A stretch of 64,000 nucleotides of DNA from Pterois miles (lineage: Eukaryota > Chordata > Actinopteri > Perciformes > Scorpaenidae), in contig CAMQGK010000565.1 of assembly GCA_947000775.1 (NCBI GenBank), forward strand, positions 823,501 to 887,500. The letters are read 5' to 3'. Numbering within the stretch: position 1 is the stretch's first letter; each line of letters opens with the position of its first letter. Below the pieces are notes generated by a model that was not told the origin of the DNA, did not search any database, and was given only the letters and a program-made list of their open reading frames with translations. Positions 9,405 through 22,100 of the stretch are shown here, piece by piece. The position numbers and the translations under genes were made by a program.

Positions 9405-12091
9405 ATAATTTATTTATTTACATACATACAAAATCCAAAGAACTCACAAACATGTCTGTTTTACTTTCTTTTTACAGTTTGATTTTTAACACAGACAGAA
9501 GGCAGTACATTTCTTATACAAATGCAAAATAAAAGAAACAAATACCATGAACTTGACAGAAGCCCCTTAATCAGCTCTGTGCTCCTCAATAAGGAGTCGA
9601 GAAGAAGAGATGACGAGACATTAAGGCAAGGGCAGGGACACACAGGCCAAAGTAAGGGGAATTAAGAAATGCTTTCTCTGAACCCAGTGATGAAAGGTGA
9701 GGAGTTAAAAAGGGACGGAGAGGAATTAATTTCCGCTCCCAGAGGCTTTACAGACAAGAAGTACAACAACGAGCGTCCTCTAAAACCAGCAGATGTGTTT
9801 AGGACTTTTTGTCTACCTAAATGTATCTGTAAATCAACCCTTTGTGAGAAAACTCCCAGATGCATTTTTGTTTAGTAACATTATGTTCCTTTTATAACAG
9901 CAGGAGGGCCATGATGGTCGAGGACATATTTTTGACCATCAGGCAGTCTGCCTTTGACATCAACCAACAAAAACCATTGACATAACAGGTAAGAAGAACA
10001 CAACAACACTGGAATCTCAGGATAATAAATTTACATCACCGTATGGTGAAAGTATATAAAAATGACGATTAGAAATAAATGCGAGAAAAGTACTCTCCCA
10101 TCACACAGTCACGGTTTGAAAACATTTGTAGTTCACACATTGTTTTGACACAAAAGATATTTTTGACACTTCTTTCCTCAGTTTCTGCTGAAGACACTAA
10201 TTCAACGGTCATTTTGTTCAGAGCAGCTTGCTCTTCAAGATTCTGTGCAAACATTCAATGCATATCCATACAGTAAACATTTTTATATATATGTATTATA
10301 TTTATATATATATCTCTATAGAACATGACTTTCCGCAAGTTATGGCAGTACTGTCACACACGCACACACATTTTGTCCTGAAGACAAAATTAGACACAAA
10401 AGACTGCACTGCTTTTAACTTTTCAGCTTTTTTTTTTTTTTTTTTAAAGAATGCACAACACCTTCCACGTAATTACCTTTATTCAGTCACTGTACGTGTT
10501 AAATATCACGTTATTTACAAACTGATCTAATGAGTCAAAATCTGCTGAACAGTGACTTTCATTTCCTGTAAATGTAGATGCACTTAGTAATTAAAAACCT
10601 CAGCCCTGAAGATTTCAAAAAATACAATAAAAGGAGGCATCACTTGCATTTGTAAGTGATCTGAAAAATACAAGAAAGGGGGGCTTGTATTCTTCGGTGA
10701 TTCAGTCGACAAACTAAAGATCAGGTGGGCTTTACGTAACATCTATAGAAACTTTGGATGAGATTGAGTGATCAGTGGATCTTACATCATGCCTTAGCAC
10801 CAATATTACAGAGGAATAAATATCCCTGCATTAGGTCCAGTACTGATCTCTGTGCATGCTCCAAGGCCACTAGAACGTTCTCAAAAGAAACATTGCATAC
10901 TTCATAAACAAGTGGACATTGTGTGCAAAACCATCTAAAAATGAATACACCTCAGAGAATAAAAGCTTTTTTTGTTTCCTCTCTCTCTCTCATTTGTGTT
11001 TGAGAACATATTGTAACTAAAAGCTGACCCTTGATCTGTGCCAAAGGTCAGGCCTTGATCCCCCTCTCATGCCAGTGACCCAGCCTCAGACCACATTGTA
11101 AAGTACCTACAACTTAATCCTGGCTACAGTGACAGATCCACAGCCCCAAGCTGGAAGAGGAAACATCTGAAGAACATGCTGCATTTATATTTGGTTAAAA
11201 AGTGGCATTTCCTAAGTGTTCAGGTGTTTGGCCACCTGTAGCTGTGTTTCTAACAAGTGACTCCAACCTACAAGTTAGGAAACACCGACTACAATACAAA
11301 ATAAGCATCTACATGGCTTCACGATTTACCCACTGAGCTGAGCTCCCCTCTAGATGTAGCAGCTCCCCAGACAAAATGACAAAAAGTGCTTTCCTGCTCC
11401 ATGTAAGGAATGAATTTACCCCTTTTAACTCGAAAGATACACATGAGGAATCTAAGGGGTAAAAGACTGAGATAGAAGTGAGTGAGGTAACTGTGCTTGA
11501 TCTAGCAGTTCCTGCTGTGAATGAAGACGTCTAGGAAGAGGACGGTAGGCAGTATACTCCAAGACTTTGTGCGGAAGTTTGCTTCTTTCATCTGATATCC
11601 TTTCTATCCCAACGCACCTGTCCCTGACTTACAGGTGTGCAATATTTTTCTAAGATTACTACAAGCAAAAATCAAATTTTGGTGAGTTCATTCTGTTAAC
11701 TTTTCACAAGTATGCTGTAGCCTGCCTGATATGTGACTAGGTGTGCACTACGTTCTTCTCTTCTCCACCATCTGCCACAGCTGTCATTAAATGAGGTGTG
11801 TGATCTGATATTTGCACAATGTGCAAATTTGTCAGACTTTGCGAACATCCCTAATTTGATTTTACAGGCCTAACATTGAAGAGACACATGAGACAGGAAA
11901 GCACTTAGGAGTCGTGAGAGTTTGTTCCGGGGTGGACGAGGGGAGCGAGGAGGCAAAGCTCAGTGAGATAATGCCCCAGCTTTCTCTCATCCTTCCAGGA
12001 GGCTTATAGGGTGGAGGTAGGGGCACCTGGACTCAGCTACAGATTATATGGAGGCCAGGGGTCAGCCGGGTTGTGTCCGAGGTCAGAGTTG
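9405..12091 (-). other. erc1: erc1 probable 3' UTR
   Basis: No coding sequence is evident here. A minus-strand AATAAA (plus-strand TTTATT, 9409-9414) lies about 2.7 kb beyond the erc1 stop and is the likely distal poly(A) signal. The stretch includes poly-T, TA and short CT runs. A shorter 3' UTR is possible. Confidence 0.45.
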
Positions 12092-15000
12092 TCAGCATGA
12101 CTCCTCCAGGGCATTGACAACCTGCTCCAGGATATCGGGGCAGTAGTCTGCGATCTGCTGGAGAACAGAGTTGGCGTACTCCTGCAGCTCTCCGCTCTCC
12201 TTCTCACACACCTGCAGCTCTCGTTCCAACTGGAGGGAAAAGCGTGAATTAGATTTTTTTTTTTAACACACTTTCAATCAAAAAAAACTCTGCAGTTTTC
12301 AAAAAAATAAAATACATATTTAGGAATGTTTGAAGTTAAAAAAGGCTTCTTGAATATGACGTAATTTGAATTCAGCAATCTCCCTTAAAAGGCACGATCC
12401 CTGAAAAAATGATTGACAAAGGGACTGCATCGTCATTCAAATGGAAACATGCTATGACTCCCAAAACTGACTAATACACAGATACAACTAAATCCAAGTT
12501 ATTACATCAGAAATAAGAGGAAAAAAAACTATTGAAATCAACTTCCTGATTATCTTGAATGTTCCCCAAATGTGTCCTCAGATCAAGCCTTCAAAATTTT
12601 AACTGTTCACCTGTGCCTTTAAATGACATTTTCCCTACTTTATTTTTATATCTTTGATTTCAATTATCACACACAGGAGTTTTTAGTTTAGTATTTTTTG
12701 TTTACTTTATTTGTGTTGGAAACTGGCCTATTCATTTAAGATCAGGGTCTAAAGTTATGTTTTTCCTCAGCTGCCACTGTGGTTTTCCTACCATACATTT
12801 CTTTTGTCTGCCACTTCTGAAATCTGTGTAGAACACTTAAGAATTGTGAACAGAGTCAGTGAGCAGAATATATATGTCATCTTAATCCCTGACTTGTCTT
12901 ATTTAGGAACTGCTTTTTAAAAATCCTATTTCTCAATATAAGGGAAAACATAACTGCCATGGTGGCGGGTGGCCTGGAATTTTTACCTGCCACAGTCAAC
13001 ATTTACCCTGTATTTGGCAGGTGATAATTTCAGTCCTTGATTATGATCAATTCAGAAGCAAATCCAATGCTCATTTTTTCTTAATTTATGCCAATATAAC
13101 TGTCTTTTTTATGCACCAAAAACAAAAAAAATTATCACAAATTGGTGTGACAGAGCTACTGAGAGTTCCTTTGCTACCTGTTCGACACTCATCTTCTGGA
13201 GCTCCTCCTCCCAGTCTTCGGGGTCGCTGTGGTGGTAATGAGAGGGTGGCGTGAGCTGGCTGAGGATGCTGGGGTCCCGGTCATGGCAGAGGTCTGTCAG
13301 GTGGGCGATGTAGAGCTTGAGCTTACTGCGGTTCTGGGACAGGGCTAGAAGAGGGGGTATCATCTGCAGGGTGGGACAAAGGGGAAGAGAGTATGAGGAG
13401 GAAAAAAAGAGGAGAAACGGGTAAGAAAAAAAATATATATACTTCTTTAGACTACACACACTCACAAGTGCTCACATTTAAATGACTGGACATAATGAAA
13501 GACCCAAGCACAAGATGCCATTTGCATGAAAACCAGAAAAATCAACATCATCTGCATGCACACTTATATGAAGCCATCACCATCTCACATTACAGCCAAC
13601 GTTCACAGGTGCATTATTAGAGTATCTATGGGTTGATATGTGCAGCTCAACAAAGTGTCTTACAATGCTACTTACTCAACCACTGATCACAAGGAGGTTA
13701 ACACTGTTATCCAATGCGACACCTGTCTTTGCGGGTCAAATGTGAGGAGCTAATCATCAGTGTCAGAGAAGCGGCATGCAATGCGACGATGCATTAGTTT
13801 GAGGTGTTGACACTGAGCCAGGATCAAAATGATTTCATCCTCTTAGCTTAAGCATGCAAACACACACCACTGATCCCTATCCCATAAGCCACTACAAAAA
13901 GATAAATGTAGTGTTTAAGGCACAGGATGAGTGGTAAGATGTGCTCTCAAAGGAAGACCAAGCAATGATGACCGTGACCATCACTGTTAAATAGAGTAGA
14001 ATGGCATACAACAAAAACAAAACCACAGTGAAGGGAAGACAAGTGAACACGCCACAACGAAACGATGAAGAGAGGTGTGACAGGTCTGGCTTTTCATACA
14101 AGCTCACCCGTCTGAACAAAATGGCTGAGAGAGAGAGGGAGAGGGCTAAAGGTCAGCTATGCCCAAATACCCTCCTCATCATCCTGTTAGCCACAAGGTA
14201 AGCCAATCGCAGCATTACAAAGGAACATTTGGTTAGTGTGTATAAAGACATAAGTTAAAAAGAGAAAAAAACTTCATTTATAGAATCACAGTTCCCTTCA
14301 GACAGTAGGCATCAATTTAACCATCTTTCTAACATACATTATACTGGTAACAAATCCATGACTAATGACTAATTAGTGGTGAGGTAAGCTACCTGATCTG
14401 GAGAGGGTTTGTGATTTGTCTGGTCTGGAGCGGTCTTCAGATGGTCATCCTCATAGTTGTCTGCCATCAGTTTCATTCTGTTCTGAGTCTATAAATTAAA
14501 ACAGCAAGAATTAAAAACACTTCAATGGCATGATGAAGAGCAGAGGAGTGATGTGATTTCTGAGGCTGGAATGGAAAGGTTACTCATACATAAAGAGTCC
14601 TGGCCAATACTTATAATAGAATTGTATTCAATAGCATTATTACTGAGGTTTGTGAGCGACATATCCTAATCGATTCAAGTCCAGCGATACCAACAGGAGT
14701 CAGACAGAAGTCCTCTTTCACAGCAGATATTTTGACTCAGTAAGAAAAGCACAGGTGTCTCTATTTTAGTGTCCCAGTAAGACACAACAGTGTGACAGTA
14801 AGCCAGCATCTACAAAACCAGGACCCTGAAACTGCAGCAGTTAAATGGAATGCAGCCATATTTATTTTAATATTTCCACCTGTGCCTTTCCTACTGCGAC
14901 AGACAATGTGCCGGACAAGCCCCGTCATCACAGCAGAGGTCGGCAGAACTTAAACGTTCAAAGCTTTTGGAAATGTTTGAAGCTACAAGTACTGTAGAGG

Positions 15001-16112
15001 TTCCAGGTTGTTTAAAAAAAAACTTGAATGTTTCTGTAACCTTTTGTCTCCTCTGCTAAGGGACTAACCCTAACCCTAAACAAGGAGATTAATTGCCACG
15101 AATCAATTATCATGCTGGTCAAAACATTTAATATGCACGTTTCAGAGAATTACATCCTCTTACTAATTTCAAATCTGAGAGAAGTGATTCATCGTTCCAA
15201 TTTAACTCTTGCTTAATCCTTTATATAATTGCCAGTTTTTATTTCAAAATAAAGTGGCCATGTGAAAATAATGAGAACTTCCAACAAAGAAAGGAGAAAA
15301 AGATTGCAGGTCTAAAACCTTTTTGTGGAGCCAGCGTACAGAAAACCAGTCAGGAACCTGTTTGATGTGGAGCCATTGCTTTAGTTACTTTTTGATTGGC
15401 TCGTGGTTGGACCGAGAGAGCGTATGGTGGTCTACATCCAGGGACTTGAAGTAAAAAAAGTTACTCCCCAGTGTGACAGATAATTGTCAAGGGACATAAT
15501 TTACTGGTTTTTGGCATGTATCGTTTTGCAGTGTGCCTGATGATAACACAAACTATTGTTACTGAAAAAAAACTGACATCTAATGTCCAATCTTTCCAAA
15601 AGTTTGTTCTTGGCAAGACGGTGAGTTCCAGCGCTCTATTCTCTACTGGTGAACATATTCTGTTTGAGAGACGTATAAGGAAGATAAATGGAAATAACAT
15701 GAAAGTATGTAATCACGCAGAGGCTCCCTGAACTATTGGAGCACTTCAATCATGTTTTTCCCACCATGGATAGACCAGCAGCCTCCTCCCCACCTGCTGT
15801 TTGAGCTGTTGCACCAGTCGGTCCTTCTCCCGCTTCAGCAGAGCTACCTCATCCTGGGTCTTCTTCTTCTTAGAGGAGGACAGCTCCAGCAGGGCAATGT
15901 TAGCATCCTTCTCGCTGATAGCAGCCAGCAGCGCCTCCTGTCTGTTAGGTGGGGATGAAACAACATGGCATTTAACCACACAAGTAAATAGCTCAATTAT
16001 CATTTATTATTCATTGCAGAAAATCATCCTGTCAGCTGGGGAAGGCCAGAATAGGATGACATTTTACAACATGAAGGCAGCAATCGATACTCCAGAGTCT
16101 ACTCCTCCCTGC

Positions 16113-16154
<42 letters not shown>

Positions 16155-19100
16155 TTACTTCATCTCCAGCACCTCCTCCAGGTGTTTCCTGCGCTCAGCT
16201 CGCAGGGTTGAGAGGTGTGCCTCTTTCTCACACAGAGACTGCTGGGTGGAGGCCAGCTTGGCCCTCATGGACTCCAGCTCCTGCTTCACTTTCTCCATGG
16301 CCCCCAGTAGCTCCTCCATCTGGGAACACACATACACAACAAACAATTCAATCATGAGTGGAGTGAAACAGATTACCTAAATCCATCAGTGAAAGCACAG
16401 GGTTTTTTGCAAGAAAAGACACTTTTGATGACTTGCCGGTATGAAGTGCTCTAATTAGAGGGAGAGGCAGCAGATTTCATGTGGGCTTTTAAGAATGAAT
16501 AGGGGTCAACGATAACACAGATACCATTAAACTACAGCACGGCATTTCATTTACCTGTTATTCATTTCAAAATGGCACAAGAGTACCAGTGTTTCATGTC
16601 CATACAAGCGGTAATTACAATTGACTGAATAACTCATCCCCAAATGATCAGTTCTATTGGCTACTTGATGTATGAGCCGACCAGTTAATCAGCATTGCTA
16701 CTGTATGTATCATTAGCAAACAGCAGGTAAACAAAATAACAAGAAAATTACACAGGCTGGAAACAGCAACACCTCACAAAATAACGCAATCCAACAAAAC
16801 TCTTCCCCCAAAAATGATCAAATATCACAAAGGCAAGTGATGCAGGGATGTTGTGTTATTGCATAAAATGTGAAGGTGTTGCTGTTATTGTGTCCACCCC
16901 TGTAAGTCATGTTGCTTAATGATGGGAGGTCACACATACTGGGCTCATACCTTAGACCACTTAAAGTGGGCGAGGTTGGACTCATGCATTGGTTTGAGTG
17001 AGTGCTTCTGAGAGGCGGTGAGTAGCAGAGAGAAAACAAAGAGAAAACGACAAGCAAAGATAAAAGAACTGAGACAGAGACGGAGGCCAAAGGAGGAGGT
17101 GAAGAAGAGAGGATGAGAAACACCACAATGGCAGCAAAAAGATGAGGGAGAAAGAATCTCAGTATATGAAGGAGTTTCTTTTATCTGTGGGATCCTTTGG
17201 ATTGATTACTAATGCTTTGTCTTGTGTGTGTTTGTTTAGGAGGAGTTGCGTACCTGTTTCTCCTGAAGCGACCTGGCAGCCTCCTCCTGTGCCAGCACCA
17301 TCTCTCGCTCAGCAGTGATCTGAACGCTCTCTCTCAGGGCCTCCTCCAGCTCCTCGATGCGCTCCGATTTCTGACGCAGAGTGTCCTTGACAACAGGAGT
17401 AGGAAGAGTTCAAATTTTGGATTGCTGGACGCTGAACTAATCAGCCAGCGGCAGCAACTTTGTTCTAATGCAAGGTTCATGCCAACGAACCGCACACATG
17501 CCTCACCTTCACCTGCTGCGAGCTCTCAGACATGTTATCCTCCCTCTTCCTGGCCTCCTCCATGAGTCGGGCATTCCTGCTCTTCTCCACTTGCTCCTTG
17601 TGCTTCAGAGACGCCACCTTCTTCGACTGGTCCTTTGTTTGCCTTGGGAAACATGGGATACATGGGAGAGCAAGTTACAGGTTATGTACATGTGTAAGTT
17701 AGATTTATGGTATATTTTGTATGTAAATATCATTTATCATTCCAATTGAAAAGAGACGAAAATATTGTGGAAAAAGTGCAATTAAGTTATGTTTAGTACA
17801 GATATGCATCAAATACATTTTGGCCCTTTTTACTACCAACAATTGCACATCAAGTAAAGCAAGCATATTTCATATTTTCATCTTTGTTTTGCTGAATCAC
17901 ATATCGCCACATCAATGATCATCCAAGTAGAATGTTTATAAGTCAGTTGTGATGGAGCCAATTCTAAATAAATACAGTTTCAGGCAGCAAAAAAAGCCAT
18001 TTTCAAACCAAGGGTTGTGATCCGATGAAAAGCTAACCTTCACTGCAACCATAGGCTTACAGTCTTGTTGGGTGAGATTTTACACAGCCCTGCAAAGAGT
18101 CAATCTCAGATTTGACTGAGGGTGAAAGAGAGAACCATGTAAGAAGGTAAAAGACAAAAATGGGCAAGAGGAAAGAAAATAAAAGGAAAGAAAGAGTTCA
18201 ATATGTCAAGGCAAGGGAAATTGCTTGCGGCATCACATACCACAGAGAGGTAAGAGGTGGAGAAAAACAAGGCAGAGAAATGTAAGAAGAGAACAAAAAA
18301 GAATAAAAAGGATGCCAAGGTCGGGGAAGAGAGAAAAAGAGCAAATACTAACCTGGAGGCCAAACTGGTGGGGTAAGAGATTTCCGGTGTAAAGACAAGA
18401 AAGCAGTAAAGAGAAGAACAGACCAAGTAGATGAGTCAATATGAAGAACAAGAGAAAGAAGGAAGGAGGGATGTCATACACATCAGCTCTAGGATTATGC
18501 GGTGTCATAGTTTACTGCGTATACTGTACAAACACTGCAGAAAGATGGCTTGCCTATGCTAACTACTTTAGCTGTACCTACCAGCTTCACACCAGGACTG
18601 CTAATAACATTCACCACATCAGCTTTCAGGCTAAGATGCAAAAATGGCAAATGGCCAAATTACATTAATATCCACCATTTAATGCGTTGGAGGCCGTAAC
18701 CTCCAGAGTGACATGATGTCATTGAAGAAAAATTTGCATGAGTCATGAGGAACAGTGGTCACAAGTCCAAGCTAGCTGGGATGAGAACAGAGAGTACAGT
18801 GTAGCTGCTCAACACCACAAAAAATAGCACGTAAAAAAAGACACAAAACCACAACAAAACCTGTACACTACTTATTCCAGGGTGAGCAATCGAAAACCAT
18901 AAAAGTGACATACATTAATGTATACTGTTGTGGGCAAAGCTTGAACACATGGTGCAGAGTTAATGTCCACATCTTCCAAGTTTACCTCCTTGAATACTCA
19001 TCCTTACAAAAAGAGAGGATTTTTGAGAGTAACTGAAACATGCATGTTTCCACCCACCTCTCCAGCTCATTGATCTTTTTGTCCTTGTCGTTCTTCTCAT

Positions 19101-22100
19101 TCTCCATTTCCCGAAGGATCTCCAGCAGGCGGTCCACCTCAGCCTGGGCCTTTCCAGAATCCTCTTTGTGGCGGACCACTTCCTGTTCGAGGTTCTTAAT
19201 GCGCTCGGCCAGCTCAGTGTTGGCCTGAGCCTCCAGGGCTGCATTTTGAGCCTGACAAAGGATGGGCCACAAGTTAGAAAGCAGCTGCATTCATTCGCTT
19301 CAGCGTCCACAGGTAGGATAACAGACTATGTCATAATCATACAAAGTAAACATTTACTAGCATCATGTAGAGCTGAGCCAGCACACAAAGCTGCCTGATT
19401 TATTTATTTGAGGATCTCACTCTCTTGAGTTGGTTCTCCACTTTGAGGCACTCCTCCTTCTTCTGCTCCAAGGCGATCTCCATGCTCTTGAGTTTGGAGT
19501 CCTTCTTCAGCCCAGAGGAGGCCAGGGATGATGCATGCTCCTTCAGGTCCAACAGAGACGTCTGTGCACACACACACCCACATACACAGAAGTACAAATG
19601 GACCATTCCCAGCTTATCGAACTAGGACTGAAAATACATTAGATCTAATAAAGGCATCCGTGACTCATCGCAAAGTAAGACTAATGCAACAAAAAAAAAA
19701 ACCCAGACTATTAATAGAATCACAGTAAACAAGAGATTGTCATGGTGCAAGCTTGTGTTCCTGCATTCGTTTCTCACCTCTCTGTCTGACAGGTCTCCCT
19801 GCAGTAAGCTGAGTCTCTCTTTCAACTCTTTCAGTTCCTTCTTGTTACAGTCAATCTCCTCCATTTTCTCCCGTTCGTCTCTGTCTCGCTGCTCTTTTAG
19901 ACGCTCAATGATGCGCTCCTAAGAGGAAGTAGAGAAAACGATCACACATGCCGCCTTCACAAACATGACCAATCAACACACAGACATTGCTACAAATGAA
20001 TGTGAATACAATTTGTAGTGAGAAGTAACCTGGTATGCGCAGAGCTAAACTCACCTTTTCCGCAAGAGACTCCTCCAGTGTGGTGAGAGCAGTGTCAGTG
20101 TTGGAAGTGTCTGCCTGCAAAGACTTCACTCTCTCCTTCAGACTGCTCATCTGCTTCTCCTTGTCCCTCAGCTGTTCCTGAAGGTTCTCAATCTACAGCG
20201 CAACCACCGGTCAAAATGAGCATCAGCTTGCATGTGGTCATTTCAGACAACACAATATCTCTGAAACAGCCCTTAGTCTAACTCACCTTTTTCTGTAGCA
20301 CATTAACTTTGCGCTCCTTAACCTCCAGCATGTCCTTGAGGTCGTGGATCTCCCCGTTGAGTGTGCCCTTCTCTTCTGACATTTCTTGTATCTGCTTGCT
20401 CTTCTTATTCAGAGTTGCCTCCTTCTCTTCCAAGCGCAGGCGCAAAGCATCCACCTGGTTCAGGGAAAGGTGGACAACAGTCACTAACCAGAACTGCATC
20501 ATGCTCACAAAAAGCAACATGGTTAAGTGATTCTTAACATATGGCAACTTCTGAGCTTTTGTTTGTGGTATTATCAGTCAGAAATAGGATAAGTCTTTCC
20601 TCTCACTGCACAACAGATGTACACTTAAAGTGCTCTTTCTTTCCACCTATTCATAAGTCCTCTGCGCAAGAGTGTATAAATATGCATCTGCTGTACCTCT
20701 GTCTGTAAGATGGCAGCTCGCTGCTCCTTGGCAGTGAGGGACTCCTTGAGGACTTCAATGTGCTGCTTACTGTCTGAGAACTGGTTGGTGAGCGTCTCCA
20801 GCTTGGTCTGCAAACCAAGCAGCTCGGTGTCCTTCCTGGAGAGGTCCTGCTTCACCTGCTCCATCTGTAAAAAGATGAGGAAAGACAGACGGTGGGATAA
20901 AAATGAGATTTAGTGAACTGAAATTTCTAGTGCTGAGGAAAAGCATCTCATTAGGAGTCTGAGTCCTCCTTCTGAATTTAAGCTTTACTAAACAGTTCAG
21001 TCAAACTAAACTCCATCTCGTGTTGTCTCAGACCTTGTTCTTCATGAATTTCGTGTGGCTGCGGTAGACCTCCATCTGCTTCATCTCCTCCTGACGCTCC
21101 TCACAGCTCAGAAGTCCGTTTGATTTCAGCATTAGCAGCTCCTCCTCCATGTCTCTCAGGCCCCGCTCCATTGAATTGATTTTTGCATCCTGGGGTTGAT
21201 GATGAGGAGTTTGCACACAGAATGAACACGTGACCAAACAAACATGTTTTTATACACTTCTCTATTTAAATCCTCACCTTCATGTCAATGACAGTCTGTA
21301 GAGCCTTAGTTTTGGTTGACTCAGGAGTTCCCTCATATCGACGGTGCAACTCCTTTTGGATCACATGAAGAAGACCAGTTTTATATCGGAGTACACGTAA
21401 GAGAAAACAACATAACTAGACTAATGAAATATAATGTTATACCTCCCATAGTTGGACTGGACATTACCTCTCTTAATGCATTAATCTCTCTGTCTCTCTG
21501 GTCGAGTAAACTCTCAAGGTGATGCCTGTGCATCTCTGCATCAGCCAGTCTCCTGGTCCGCTCCTGGTCCTCCTCTGATGCCTTGGCAGATGGCCCTGAG
21601 GCAGAGTACATAACACCTTGGTTACTATGAGGACGTAGGTAGAAAGAGATTTATTTTGTCAAAGAATTTGTAACAGCCAGGCTGAGCATCATGGCCTTGT
21701 GGTTATCCTGCACAGGACCTGAGACTTTATGCTTCAAACTAAAGCTCGTCTGGATGTCTTAAAAGCACTGGATGCACAATTCCATAGCCAATACGAATTA
21801 TAAAGAACATTTAATTTATTTTCCATCCATCATTGATGTTCTCTGGCATTTTAATGGGTTTCTTCTTAGTTTCCTGCATCTGGTTTGTCAAATGTAGATA
21901 TCTCTCATATTATGTGCCACCAAAAACCATAACATGAATTTATTTTGGGAGAAACCAGTGCAAAGGTCTTTGCATGAAGTCCTCAGATATTCCTAGCCTC
22001 AGAAGCATGCTTAGCTTTGCAATGTGGTTCGTTTATGGAGCACAAAAACACGTATTTGGCCAGCAGGGGAGAGTTTGGGTGGAGCTGAGGGGGACCAAGC

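Noticed and set aside
15065..15080. CCCTAACCCTAA, telomere-like repeat
   Set aside because: Only about two units are present, which is expected by chance; not an interstitial telomere array.
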